Of a DNA stretch of 64,000 nucleotides, positions 9,328-18,369 are shown piece after piece. The position numbers and the translations under genes are program-made. The notes below the pieces were generated by a model. The model had not been told where the DNA came from. It did no database searches and saw nothing but the letters and a program-made list of their open reading frames with translations. The stretch is taken from assembly GCA_002726915.1 (NCBI GenBank), contig PBSY01000087.1, forward strand, positions 1-64,000, given 5' to 3'. This DNA is from Verrucomicrobiales bacterium. GTDB lineage: Bacteria > Verrucomicrobiota > Verrucomicrobiia > Verrucomicrobiales > DEV007. Positions within the stretch are counted from its first letter, which is position 1, and every line of letters begins with the position of its first letter.

Positions 9328-10811
9328 TACAGCATTCCGGCATCCCTGAGCGCGGTGGTGAGTTGAACTTGTCGATCAAGTTTCTCTTGATAAATCCCCG
9401 CAGCCTCCGAATTGGGCTCGCATCGGGTTGATTCATCCAGAACAACAAACCGGCTACAGAGTTCTTCGTAAGAACCTTTTCCATCAGCATGTGCTACCTG
9501 AATGGCCGCACCTAAACCTGCCCCTTCCACGGTGGCGAGCCCAACTACGGGAACGTCGAATACATCTGCGGCGATTTGACGCCAGATCGCAGATTTGGAA
9601 CCACCTCCCGTTAATCGGATCTCTCCCGGGTTCAGTCCTAGTTCATCGAAACGGCGCAAGCCATAAGCAAGGCCAAGTGTCGCTCCCTCCATCGCTGCTC
9701 GAGCGATGTGAGCCGGAGATACAGATGTCCCTCCCAAGCCATGAATAACGCCAGTTCCATTGGGCAGATTCGGCGTTCGTTCTCCGTTGAGATAGGGAAG
9801 GAAATTAACTCCGTCCGCTCCCGCAGGTATCGAAGCAACTTGCTTTTCCAGCTCATCATGATCCCATCCAAACCACTCGCGAACCTGCTCAGTCGCCACG
9901 GTAACATTCATAGTACACACCAAAGGCAACCACCGGTCAGTGCTGTCGCAGAAGGCGGCGATTTCTCCGTTAGGGTCAATAATCGGTTTATCGGCACATC
10001 CGTAAAGAGTACCCGACGTACCAAAGCTAGCGGTGATCGTACCGTCGGCAATGTTTCCCGTGCCAATGGCTCCCATCATGTTATCTCCCCCTCCAGCACT
10101 GACAATTACATCGGAGCTGAGCCCCCATTTGCTGGCCAACTCTGGCAGTAAAGCTCCATGAGCGGCATGGGAGGAACCAAGCTCCGGCAACATATCATTG
10201 ACACGACTGTCCACAAAATTGATCAGGTCTTGTTCCCATTCTTTTGTCCGAATATTTAGAATGCCCATGCCCGAGGCATCGCCATACTCCATTCGCTTGA
10301 CGCCCGTGAGAGCTAAATTGATGTAATCGTGCGGGAGAAGAATAGTGGCCACACGTGAAAAATTTTCGGGTTCATTCTGCTTCAACCAGAGCAACTTGGG
10401 AATGGTGTAGCCCGGCAGCATGGCATTTCCAGCTTTAGCGATGAGGCCCTCCATGCCTCCAAACTCTGCTGCAAACTGTTCGCACTGATCGACCGTGGAG
10501 GTATCACACCATAGCTTGGCGGGGCGAATCACCTCATCGCTAGAATCGAGGACTACCAAACCATGCTGTTGGCCACTAACGCCAATACCACGCACTCTTT
10601 CTTTGCGATTCCCTAGTTGTTCTAGACAGCTTACTACCGTTGCTTTTACCGCATCAATCCAATCGGATGGATTCTGTTCAAGATGCCCAGCCGGTAAACC
10701 GCTGATTAGTTGATAGGGTTGGCTCGCCTCGGCAACGATTTCTCCAGATTCAAAATCAAGTACGACAGATTTTGTACTCTGTGTGCCACTGTCTATTCCA
10801 ATATAGAGCAT
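9327..10811 (-). CDS. xylB: Xylulokinase (FGGY family)
   Basis: Phosphorylates D-xylulose to xylulose 5-phosphate for entry to the pentose phosphate pathway. FGGY-family features: N-terminal phosphate-binding loop YIGIDSGTQSTKSVVLD, substrate-contacting segment GVSGQQHGLVVLD, and in the C-terminal domain SFGTSGTLYG, FLPYLNGERTPNLP and the ATP-binding RLTGGGSKSAIWRQI. The 494 residues match XylB. It is the first gene of a unit with the acyltransferase and folD and ends in a TAATG overlap. No xylA or xylose transporter is nearby, so substrate assignment rests on motif similarity; another ketopentose is possible. Confidence 0.88.
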   Translation of the reverse strand: MLYIGIDSGTQSTKSVVLDFESGEIVAEASQPYQLISGLPAGHLEQNPSDWIDAVKATVVSCLEQLGNRKERVRGIGVSGQQHGLVVLDSSDEVIRPAKLWCDTSTVDQCEQFAAEFGGMEGLIAKAGNAMLPGYTIPKLLWLKQNEPENFSRVATILLPHDYINLALTGVKRMEYGDASGMGILNIRTKEWEQDLINFVDSRVNDMLPELGSSHAAHGALLPELASKWGLSSDVIVSAGGGDNMMGAIGTGNIADGTITASFGTSGTLYGCADKPIIDPNGEIAAFCDSTDRWLPLVCTMNVTVATEQVREWFGWDHDELEKQVASIPAGADGVNFLPYLNGERTPNLPNGTGVIHGLGGTSVSPAHIARAAMEGATLGLAYGLRRFDELGLNPGEIRLTGGGSKSAIWRQIAADVFDVPVVGLATVEGAGLGAAIQVAHADGKGSYEELCSRFVVLDESTRCEPNSEAAGIYQEKLDRQVQLTTALRDAGML

Positions 10812-10965
10812 GAGCTACCGCTACTGGTGTTTCGCAACTGGATCAAGCCTCTAAACATGGATTCCCCCCTCCACATCTCGAACTGACAAAACCTTATCAG
10901 AGACGAACTTCGAAAAGCGTGAGGAAATAGACTCCTAATCCGCACATTTTCGATTGGCGCAGGCT

Positions 10966-11646
10966 TTACCCTTTCGGTAGAAGCCCCTCTTTTAACGCCT
11001 TAGCCACTGCTCCTGTCATCGTATTAACATGCAACTTGGAGTAGATACCACGGATGTGCTTATCGACGGTGTGAAAACTAAGATCGAGTTGGTCAGCGAT
11101 TTCTTTCTTGGTCAGGCCTTCGACCATCTGCTCAAGAACCTCCTTCTCGCGCTCAGTCAGTCCGTAATCACGGCTTTGTGGTGCCAAATCGCTAAACATG
11201 TCTAGAACCCGACGAGCAATCAGTGCATTAATAGGGGCACCGCCAGCCAGAATTTCGCGAATCGCATCCGGAATTTCACCCATACTCGAAGTTTTCAGCA
11301 AATAGCCGGAAGCACCGGCGCAAATAGCATTAAAAACCTTCTCATTGTCATCAAAGACCGAGAAGACGAGAATTTCGATCTGGGGGAGAGCCGTTTTAAT
11401 TCGTCGAATCCCTTCGATACCACTCATCCCCGGCAGCCCAATATCAAAAAGCATCAAGTCTGGGCGCTCTCCAGCAACCAAAGCCTCTATTGCTTCCTCG
11501 CACCTCTCGAACTGATGGACACATTTCATGTCCTTCTGGCGATCTAGAACCCGAGCGACGGTGCGTCGGAGCGTTTCGTTATCTTCCACCACCCAAACTT
11601 TGGTAGGCGACTTCGGGGTGTCTTCGGTTTCGGTTTCCTCGCTCAT
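10966..11646 (-). CDS. NarL/FixJ-type response regulator
   Basis: Two-domain transcriptional regulator. The receiver domain starts at TKVWVVEDNETLRRTVARVL, has its phosphoacceptor aspartate in LMLFDIGLPGMSG and the conserved lysine in GYLLKTSS. The C-terminal LuxR-type helix-turn-helix is LTEREKEVLEQMVEGLTKKE followed by IADQLDLSFHTVDKHI. I chose the ATG at 11646 (MSEETETED); a TTG at 11697 would add 17 residues. It sits directly downstream of the histidine kinase gene (64 bases), its obvious cognate partner. The regulated genes are not indicated by the sequence. Confidence 0.93.
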   Translation of the reverse strand: MSEETETEDTPKSPTKVWVVEDNETLRRTVARVLDRQKDMKCVHQFERCEEAIEALVAGERPDLMLFDIGLPGMSGIEGIRRIKTALPQIEILVFSVFDDNEKVFNAICAGASGYLLKTSSMGEIPDAIREILAGGAPINALIARRVLDMFSDLAPQSRDYGLTEREKEVLEQMVEGLTKKEIADQLDLSFHTVDKHIRGIYSKLHVNTMTGAVAKALKEGLLPKG

Positions 11647-11710
11647 GATGACAGTGGTAGTGGTTACCTTGGAAGGTTTGTTGCGTTTTGCATCCAAATT
11701 TTTGCCATGA

Positions 11711-13804
11711 TTAAGGCATAGGAACCGTGAGATTGATTCGCGTTCCTTCTCTGAGAGCGCTACGGACCTTCAAATTTGCTCCAATTGCCTGAGCCCGCAT
11801 TCGAAGATTTCGGAGGCCGTTACCTTCGCGGAACTCCTGATCAAGGTTATTAAACCCCCTCCCATTGTCCTCAATTAACATTTCGAGACGGTTCCGGCGG
11901 CAATCGATCAGAATCAACACGTTATTCGCCTCGGCATGACGAACGATATTGTTAAGAACCTCCTTATAGATTAGGAACAAGTCTCTCTTAAATTCGAGAG
12001 GTAAGCGCATATCAGTGCTATCACCACGCACTTCAAGCGAGTATTCGTGGGCCCGAAGCAACTTTGAAGCAGTTTCACGAAATCGAGTCAACATCTGCTG
12101 CCAGGTTTCCTCGCCGGGGCGAATCAACCAGACAATATCACGCATCGATTCGATCGTCTTGTCTGCGGTAAACTTGATCTCAGTCAACTCTTCGACAACG
12201 AGTTCGGGCTCATCGGTTTCGGTCTTACCGAGTTCCGCGAGAAGCGCAATACTGCTGAGGTTGCTACCGATATCGTCGTGGAGGTCGCTTGCAATCCGCT
12301 GGCGGAGGTCCTCGAGGTCCTTTCGTCGTCTCACCCGACCGCGTGAGAGAGCAATCAAGACAAAGCCGAGGATACCGGCGACCCCGCTGCCAACGACAGT
12401 CACACCTCGAGTGACTGTTCGATCCACGAGGTTAAGACGCCTTGATTCAAGTTCCCACCAGCGACGGGCTAAGCTACTTCGCTTGCTGATACTGGACAAC
12501 CACGTCTCACTCGAAACTAAATTACGACGACTACCGAAGCCATCGACAAGGAACTGGGGCGCCCACAGTTCCGAATTTTCCTGATGCATCGCAGAAACCG
12601 TCTTTCCCAGGGCCACATTTTCACTGCCCGAAAAAATGATTAATTCGGCGAGATTAAACGCAATATTACCGCCCTTCGCCGGCCCCTTCACTGCGATCCT
12701 TACGTATCGTCCGAAGGCATCACTAGATGTCAGGATAAGAGGATTTTCTCCGATCATACTGATCCGTGAAGGATTGAACCTCCCGAGAGTTTCAGCTTCT
12801 CTCATGTCGGGCGAACTGGATACCTGAATTTCCATTGGATAGGGAAACCGAACCGTGGGATCGGGAACCGCATCAAGAGAATCGGCCAAGATGATTTGCA
12901 CCTCGTCAATTTTCATTTCCTCGCCGAGGTCCACCTGAACCCAACTGTCTTCTACCGGCTTCTTTGATTTGGCTTTAAACCCTAAAGCCGGGCTGGCCTC
13001 CAATCCGAGAGGAATGCCAAGTGTCGTGATTCCATCGCAGAGAAAGCGGGGCGACCACTGATTCCCTCGATCTTCACTGTCGAGAGCCTCTACCAATTTG
13101 CCTACCGCTAGATTCCTTCCCCGTTTCAGGATCATTGCTTCGCTGAGCGCAAAGACCTGTCGCTTCGATTCCTGATCACGCCACATAGCAGTGGCCGTGA
13201 TCCGAATATAACGACCGGTGAAGCCCGCCGGGACTTCGCGAAAAAAGGGCCATCGCTGAACAGCATTAGGGTCGTCAGCCCGACTCTCGACCATTGTCTC
13301 ATAATTTCGAAACTCGTTCTCGTTCGATATATCGACTCGGAAATTCCTAGGGAACCCATAGCCAAAGACCCGACTCCCATCGATCTCGGCTGTCACAGGA
13401 AACAGGGCGATTGCATCCGGTGATACCGGCTCACCCATATCAATCTGAATCCATTTTGGTCGCTTTTTTAGTGAACCCGAATGGTAGCCAAAATCACTCA
13501 CCCGTTGAGTCTCGCGTGCTGCGGTTGGAAGCGCTTCCAGTTGCTCAATAATTCCTCTTTGAGCTTCCTCCAAATCACGCAGATCTCGGTTAAAAAGGCG
13601 GGCCATTCGGTCGGCACTCGTCTGGCGGGGGTTTACAACTGGATCAGATAGATCAGAGGGTAGGATTTCCGGCAAATCTCGCGCCGAGCCACTCTGTCCA
13701 TCCTCCTCCGGAAAAGGAGAAAGCTGGGCATACGCCACGCCACTGAAAGCAAACGCTACAGTGAATGCCGTGATCCTTAGTATTGTGGCTACAAATGCTT
13801 TCAA
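11711..13804 (-). CDS. Sensor histidine kinase (HisKA_3) with two discoidin-like sensory domains
   Basis: Membrane sensor kinase with an unusual extracytoplasmic part. Residues 1-26 form a signal peptide with an AYA cleavage site. Residues about 100-230 and 232-395 each look like an F5/8 type C (discoidin, galactose-binding) fold, with the typical WIQIDMGEPVSPDAIALFPV and WVQVDLGEEMKIDEVQIILA strands. A third partial unit follows (NVALGKTVSAMH...WAPQFLVDG). The transmembrane helix is near 466-487. The NarX-like dimerisation region carries the phosphoacceptor histidine H509 in IASDLHDDIGSNLSSIALLA. The HATPase domain ends in EDNGRGF and GNGLRNLRMRAQAIGA. The start is TTG at 13804; an in-frame stop lies a few codons upstream and no ATG precedes the signal peptide. 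The partner response regulator follows. Sugar or polysaccharide sensing is a guess from the fold. Confidence 0.88.
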   Translation of the reverse strand: MKAFVATILRITAFTVAFAFSGVAYAQLSPFPEEDGQSGSARDLPEILPSDLSDPVVNPRQTSADRMARLFNRDLRDLEEAQRGIIEQLEALPTAARETQRVSDFGYHSGSLKKRPKWIQIDMGEPVSPDAIALFPVTAEIDGSRVFGYGFPRNFRVDISNENEFRNYETMVESRADDPNAVQRWPFFREVPAGFTGRYIRITATAMWRDQESKRQVFALSEAMILKRGRNLAVGKLVEALDSEDRGNQWSPRFLCDGITTLGIPLGLEASPALGFKAKSKKPVEDSWVQVDLGEEMKIDEVQIILADSLDAVPDPTVRFPYPMEIQVSSSPDMREAETLGRFNPSRISMIGENPLILTSSDAFGRYVRIAVKGPAKGGNIAFNLAELIIFSGSENVALGKTVSAMHQENSELWAPQFLVDGFGSRRNLVSSETWLSSISKRSSLARRWWELESRRLNLVDRTVTRGVTVVGSGVAGILGFVLIALSRGRVRRRKDLEDLRQRIASDLHDDIGSNLSSIALLAELGKTETDEPELVVEELTEIKFTADKTIESMRDIVWLIRPGEETWQQMLTRFRETASKLLRAHEYSLEVRGDSTDMRLPLEFKRDLFLIYKEVLNNIVRHAEANNVLILIDCRRNRLEMLIEDNGRGFNNLDQEFREGNGLRNLRMRAQAIGANLKVRSALREGTRINLTVPMP

Positions 13805-13942
13805 TGGTGATGACTATCTTCCTTCAATGAAGACTGTTCCAAGGGTCAGTTCCAGATATTTAACGACGAAAATAAATAGTCTTTAAAATGCCTCAAGCCC
13901 TCCCGCGACAGCTTTTTGGCCCAATTAGGTGAAGAAGCTGCA

Positions 13943-13969
13943 TTGACGCTCTACTTGGTTTTTTATACG
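13943..13969 (+). promoter_or_regulatory. Weak candidate promoter for the small membrane protein
   Basis: TTGACG (13943-13948) and TATACG (13964-13969) resemble sigma-70 -35 and -10 boxes, but the spacer is only 15 bases. It lies about 75 bases before the ATG at 14047. Offered as a weak candidate only. Confidence 0.25.
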
Positions 13970-14046
13970 CTTGCATCTGTTCATGGAGGAGGTTCAAAAA
14001 ACTTCCCCTTTAAAGTTAACAAATTAATATCTATCTCACACATATA

Positions 14047-14319
14047 ATGACCGCTATTGGAGGAATTCTTACCGCAGTTGGGGGCATCGGCTCACTCGTC
14101 ATATGGATCATGGCAATCGTAAAAGCATTTAAAGCAAAAGACACCGTTTGGGGTGTGCTTTCCATCTTCTTGCCGATCTGTGCTTTAATTTGGCTTTTCA
14201 TGAAGAAGCAAACGAAGCTAGCTGTCTACTGGATTGTTGCCATAGTGCTTTATATCATTGGCTTTGTCCTAGCGGCTGGAGGCGCCGTCGCAGCAAACCC
14301 CGATTTGCTCATCCAGTAG
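14047..14319 (+). CDS. Small hydrophobic membrane protein, 90 residues
   Basis: No function recognised. The 90 residues contain three predicted membrane helices: GGILTAVGGIGSLVIWIMAI, a central VWGVLSIFLPICALIWLF, and YWIVAIVLYIIGFVLAAGG. They are separated by short Lys-rich loops (KAFKAKDT, MKKQTK). The layout resembles small uncharacterised multi-helix inner-membrane proteins of many bacteria. It is a single-gene unit, divergent from the kinase gene and ended by a strong terminator 30 bases past its stop, which supports it being a real, separately expressed gene. Confidence 0.7.
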   Translation: MTAIGGILTAVGGIGSLVIWIMAIVKAFKAKDTVWGVLSIFLPICALIWLFMKKQTKLAVYWIVAIVLYIIGFVLAAGGAVAANPDLLIQ

Positions 14320-14348
14320 CCCGTTTCCGCAATTTAGCTAAATTTTAT

Positions 14349-14380
14349 AAGCGGCTCTTCTTAGGGAGAGCCGCTTTTTT
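14349..14380 (+). terminator. Rho-independent terminator
   Basis: A nine-base-pair stem (AGCGGCTCT at 14350-14358 with AGAGCCGCT at 14367-14375), an eight-base loop, and a T run at 14375-14380. It ends the small membrane protein gene. The A/T-rich flank on the other side may let it also work for ribF, whose stop is at 14410 on the opposite strand. Confidence 0.9.
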
Positions 14381-14409
14381 CTTACCAGTATCTACCCGCG
14401 AGCCTTAGC

Positions 14410-15339
14410 TCAAAGGATCCGCTTTGCGTCCCCAACATCCCTCCCAATCTGCTCCTTAAGGGCGTCAACTCCTTCGAATTTCTGCTCAGGACGGATATAC
14501 TGAACAAACTCAACCTCCATCTCTTCTCCATAGATTTCGTAATCGAGATCAAACAGGTGGACTTCGAGAAGGCGCTTAATTTCGCCACCTTTGACTGTGG
14601 GTCGATATCCCAGATTCGCGACACCATCCCACGAATCACCAGCACCCCTTGCACGAACGGCATAGACACCGGTGGGCGGTAACTGCTCGTGATTGACCGT
14701 GAAATTTGCGGTCGGGAAGCCGATCGTCCGACCCAGTTTCTGACCTTCAATAACCGTTCCGAATACCGTGTAGCTCCGGCCAATCAGGGCACTGGCGATG
14801 GAGAAATCTCCAGCTCCAACTGCTTCCCTGATGCGAGTGCTGCTGACTCGCATTCCTCTCGCCTCGACTGTCCTCACTCCGGTGACACTAAATGAAAGCT
14901 CGTCTCCCAGTTTTTTTAGCAGAGCTATATCGCCGGAGCGCCCCTTTCCAAACTGCCACTGCTCACCAACGCAGATTCTTGAAATACCACCATGGGCATA
15001 CTTGATCAACGCTCTGATAAACTCCTCGCCAGTCTGCTCTGAAAATTCACGGTTGAAGCTGATAAACAGTGCCGAATCAACCTTCATAAATCGATCAAGA
15101 ATGGAAAGCTTGTGAGCCGAGGCCGTCAGCAAACGGGGTGCATTCTGTGGAGATAACACCTGCACCGGATGGGGATCGAACGTGACGACTACACTGGTGC
15201 CTCCAATTGAAGCAGCTGAATCCTTGGCCGCCTGGATCACGGCTTGGTGACCCAAATGAACCCCGTCAAAAACGCCAATTGCGAGATGCAGAGGCCCGGG
15301 GAGGCGCTCTAAATCAGCGATGTCATACAGCACTTCCAT
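14410..15339 (-). CDS. ribF: Bifunctional riboflavin kinase/FAD synthetase
   Basis: Makes FMN from riboflavin and FAD from FMN in the cytoplasm. The N-terminal adenylyltransferase domain shows AIGVFDGVHLGHQAVIQAA and TFDPHPVQVLSPQNAPRLLT. The C-terminal flavokinase domain has KLGRTIGFPTANF and GVYAVRARG followed by GVANLGYRPTV. Its 309 residues are the usual length, and the ATG at 15339 fits the family. It lies 32 bases after truB on the same strand, the common truB-ribF order seen in many bacteria. Convergent with the small membrane protein gene and its terminator. Confidence 0.96.
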   Translation of the reverse strand: MEVLYDIADLERLPGPLHLAIGVFDGVHLGHQAVIQAAKDSAASIGGTSVVVTFDPHPVQVLSPQNAPRLLTASAHKLSILDRFMKVDSALFISFNREFSEQTGEEFIRALIKYAHGGISRICVGEQWQFGKGRSGDIALLKKLGDELSFSVTGVRTVEARGMRVSSTRIREAVGAGDFSIASALIGRSYTVFGTVIEGQKLGRTIGFPTANFTVNHEQLPPTGVYAVRARGAGDSWDGVANLGYRPTVKGGEIKRLLEVHLFDLDYEIYGEEMEVEFVQYIRPEQKFEGVDALKEQIGRDVGDAKRIL

Positions 15340-15371
15340 GAAGAAGATTTAGCCGCCAACTTCAGTTCGCG

Positions 15372-16091
15372 TCAAGCCCCCCGAAGCCTTGAAACCTCCG
15401 GAAGAGAGAGCATTTTAGAAATTACGTCGCTACGGTCACCGTGCTTCAACTCCTCGAATGTAAGCGAACGCTCGAGGTCAAATTTACCCGAGCGGGTCCG
15501 CCTCAACCCCTTCAAAAAGGCTCCACAGCCTAACTCTTGGCCAATATCATGCGCATATGTCCTGACATAAAAGCCCTTGCTGCATTTCACACTAAAATCA
15601 ATCGAGGGCAGATCTATGCCATCAATCCGGGAACTGTAGACGTGGACAAAGCGGGGGTCACGTTTCACCTCTTTACCCTGCCTTGCCAACTTGTAGAGGG
15701 GCACGCCATCCTTCTTGATGGCGGAAACCATGGGAGGAGTCTGGTAAAAGTCGCCCCTGAATTTGTCAAACGCCTCCTTGATCTGCTCTGCGGCAAAGTC
15801 AGCTACCTCAGATTCGGTTTCTACTTCACCCTCGGCATCTTGGGTGTTCGTCGTCTTACCCAGTTCCATTGTTCCCATGTATTCCTTGTCTTCAGACATT
15901 AAGAGATCTTGAATCTTTGTGGCCTTGCCTATGACAAGGATCAGCAACCCGGTTGCCATGGGATCGAGGGTGCCACAATGCCCGATTTTTTTCGTATTCA
16001 GAGTTCGACGAGCAACGGCAACGACATCGTGAGATGTCATGTCCTGCCCCTTGTCGACAAGAAGAACTCCGTCAATGGACTCAACGTTCAT
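15372..16091 (-). CDS. truB: tRNA pseudouridine-55 synthase
   Basis: Converts uridine 55 in the T-loop of tRNAs to pseudouridine. The N-terminus shows the TruB signature GVLLVDKGQDMTSHDVV, and the catalytic aspartate lies in GHCGTLDPMATGLLIL. Later family segments are PPMVSAIKKDGVPLYKLARQ and FYVRTYAHDIGQELGCGAFL. At 239 residues it is the short form without a full C-terminal PUA extension. It precedes ribF in a probable two-gene unit. The usual neighbours infB and rbfA are not in this window. Confidence 0.95.
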   Translation of the reverse strand: MNVESIDGVLLVDKGQDMTSHDVVAVARRTLNTKKIGHCGTLDPMATGLLILVIGKATKIQDLLMSEDKEYMGTMELGKTTNTQDAEGEVETESEVADFAAEQIKEAFDKFRGDFYQTPPMVSAIKKDGVPLYKLARQGKEVKRDPRFVHVYSSRIDGIDLPSIDFSVKCSKGFYVRTYAHDIGQELGCGAFLKGLRRTRSGKFDLERSLTFEELKHGDRSDVISKMLSLPEVSRLRGA

Positions 16092-16183
16092 AATCAGTGG
16101 TCCGGCGCCAGCTTAGCGCGACCGGAAGCGCGAAGAATATCCTTGCCCAGCCAAATTGAAACCCGAAATTTCTGTTTCTTAAC

Positions 16184-17533
16184 TTACCGCAACTCGACCA
16201 GGGGCTGATTCGCGGAAGGCTCGGCAGGCTCTTTGCCCGAAACATCGTAGCAGATCAACCGAGATCCCATCTCGTTTTGGTTGATAAAGAGACGTCCATT
16301 ACTAATCGCGGGGGGAGCCCAGGTTTCAGGCGCGTAAAACAAACGCGCTTTTGACAGGATCTGAAAACCCGACGCATCTAGCCGCATATGCAAAAGAGCG
16401 CCGTTCTCGCTGAGACATAGAAAATTTCCATCCACGTGAATCAAATGGGCGTGTCCGAGGCTGATGGGAATATCCCGACCCTTCCACGGAACAGTAGTTT
16501 GATAAAAAGCCTCATTCCATAAAGCGCGGCCGGTCGCGACATCGAAAGCAACCATCAAGCCACCGTTTCCACCGAAACCATAGACGACGCCGTCGTGATA
16601 GATCGGTGTCTGAAACTGGCAACCAAACTCAGGAGAAGTCCATATCATTCTCGCCTTGAAATCTGGTCCATACTCCAACATCACCCCACCCTTTCCGTAG
16701 TCTTCGGTTAGAAAAACGCGGTTAGGCCCACAAGGAACTGCAGTGGCTGCATTGACGCTGGCAAAATTGTCAGAGCGCCACGAAAAGGCATCGTTAATTT
16801 CACCTGAGTCCGGACTGATGCAAAGCAAGCCCCCATGGGGGGGCTTCACCATCCCGCCGGCAAAAACGAAAAGGCGATCCTGCCCGTTGACCTCACCAAT
16901 CACGGGGGAAGCATAGCTGCCGTTCCACTTGTGATTAGCGGTCCAGATCAGTTCACCGTCCCGCTTGTTTAAAGCGACGACACAAGCTTCGTTGGCCCCA
17001 ACGTGGACGATTAGCTTTTCATGATAGACAAGGGGGCATGATCCGTAACCGAAAAAGAGGGGTGATGGACCGAATTCCACAGGAATATCTTTACTCCAAA
17101 CTACTTCCCCGGTCTCAAGCTTGAAACAGATCAAATCACCATCGTTTCCAAGCGTGTAGACGAGCTTGGTTTCCGGGTCAATGACCGGGCTCGAGCGAGG
17201 CGTGTCGACAATCCCGTAGCTCTGAGCAACATCCACTGCGTAAGAGTAATTCCATTTGATCTTACCAGTCACCGCATCAACGCATCGAATTTCCTCTTCT
17301 TGATCGACTTGGTGAATAAAGACCAGCCTATCATCCACAATCACCGGTCCAGAGTGGCCCTTCCCTCTCTCGCTCTCCCATAGAATTGGGGGCCCCGATT
17401 CGTCGAAACCGAAATTAAGACCGGTTTCGCTGCTGTGCAGATCCAAACTCGGTCCGAGAAAGTGAGGCCAATCTTCACTTACTACGGGAGAGGTAACAGC
17501 CATCAAAATGACCAATGGGAAGAAACGAAACAT
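16184..17533 (-). CDS. Secreted PQQ-like beta-propeller repeat protein
   Basis: Predicted periplasmic WD-like/PQQ_2 propeller related in fold to BamB and quinoprotein dehydrogenases, here probably without an enzyme function. The ATG at 17533 opens a clear signal peptide (MFRFFPLVILMAVTSPVVS) followed by EDWPHFLGPSLDLHSSE, a start common to the many planctomycete and verrucomicrobial PQQ-repeat proteins. Repeats such as GKIKWNYSYAVD, GEVVWSKDIPVE, GELIWTANHKWNG and GRALWNEAFYQ mark successive blades. An upstream TTG at 17572 adds 13 residues before the signal peptide and is less likely. It stands alone between truB and the divergent SDR gene. No cofactor-ligand or catalytic motif was recognised. 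Confidence 0.85.
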   Translation of the reverse strand: MFRFFPLVILMAVTSPVVSEDWPHFLGPSLDLHSSETGLNFGFDESGPPILWESERGKGHSGPVIVDDRLVFIHQVDQEEEIRCVDAVTGKIKWNYSYAVDVAQSYGIVDTPRSSPVIDPETKLVYTLGNDGDLICFKLETGEVVWSKDIPVEFGPSPLFFGYGSCPLVYHEKLIVHVGANEACVVALNKRDGELIWTANHKWNGSYASPVIGEVNGQDRLFVFAGGMVKPPHGGLLCISPDSGEINDAFSWRSDNFASVNAATAVPCGPNRVFLTEDYGKGGVMLEYGPDFKARMIWTSPEFGCQFQTPIYHDGVVYGFGGNGGLMVAFDVATGRALWNEAFYQTTVPWKGRDIPISLGHAHLIHVDGNFLCLSENGALLHMRLDASGFQILSKARLFYAPETWAPPAISNGRLFINQNEMGSRLICYDVSGKEPAEPSANQPLVELR

Positions 17534-17613
17534 AATTACTAAGATAGGCCAGAACCCGAAAATCGAATGCATTTTTCTTGGAAAATACCCCGCGATCCGG
17601 CCACCTTACGCCT

Positions 17614-18369
17614 ATGAGTCAGTCTCCTCTATCCGGCAAAAAAGCCCTCGTCACCGGGGCCTCCAGCGGTATCGGCCGATCTATTGTTCGGGCCCTTGCC
17701 AAAAAACAGGTATCCGTTGCACTCATGGCACGACGAAAGGATCGCCTCGAGGCCGTCTCCGAAGAAGTCCGCAAAAGCGGAGGCGAAGCCCATGTATTTG
17801 TGGTCGATCTCTCTGACCCGGTAGCAACCGCTTCGGCGGTCAGCGAGGCCGCTGAAGCATTGGGAAATATCGATATTTTAGTGAATGCTGCCGGGGTTGC
17901 GGTGCAGGCGAGCCTATCAGACGGCGACTACGAAGATTGGAATACTATGGTCAATATCAACGTGCTAGGCCTTGCTAACGTCTCCCGCCTCACCCTAAAA
18001 CACTTTCCTAAAACCGGCGGGCATATCCTTAATTTGAGTAGTATGTCGGGTCATCGAGTACCGGGAAAAGGCGGATTCTACGCCGCAACAAAGTTTGCAG
18101 TCCGCGCAATGACAGAGGGCTTAAGGCAGGAGCTTCGCGCCTCAGGCAATCTTACCCGCGTGAGCAGCATCTCCCCTGGCTTCGTGGATACGGAGTTGTT
18201 AGACCTCTACTTCAATGATTCTGATGATAGGAGCAGTAAGTATGACCGTATCGGTTACCCGCTGCTTCAGCCCGAAGAAATCGCCGAACTAGTCATCCAC
18301 CAGTTAACGATGCCCGCAACCGCTGAAGTGACTGATATACTCGTTCGCCCAACCGCCCAGACGACTTGA
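17614..18369 (+). CDS. Short-chain dehydrogenase/reductase
   Basis: Classical SDR, an NAD(P)-dependent oxidoreductase. Visible are the cofactor-binding TGASSGIGRSIVRAL, an ARRKDRL segment favouring NADP, the structural NAAG, the catalytic serine in ILNLSSMSGHRV, and the YxxxK pair in FYAATKFAVRAM, followed by SISPGFVDTELL. The ATG at 17614 (MSQSPLSGKKALVTG) is preferred to a TTG at 17578. Its stop abuts the stop of the methyltransferase gene on the other strand with no bases between them. The substrate is not indicated; sequences of this type are often annotated as general 3-hydroxy or sugar alcohol dehydrogenases. Confidence 0.9.
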   Translation: MSQSPLSGKKALVTGASSGIGRSIVRALAKKQVSVALMARRKDRLEAVSEEVRKSGGEAHVFVVDLSDPVATASAVSEAAEALGNIDILVNAAGVAVQASLSDGDYEDWNTMVNINVLGLANVSRLTLKHFPKTGGHILNLSSMSGHRVPGKGGFYAATKFAVRAMTEGLRQELRASGNLTRVSSISPGFVDTELLDLYFNDSDDRSSKYDRIGYPLLQPEEIAELVIHQLTMPATAEVTDILVRPTAQTT

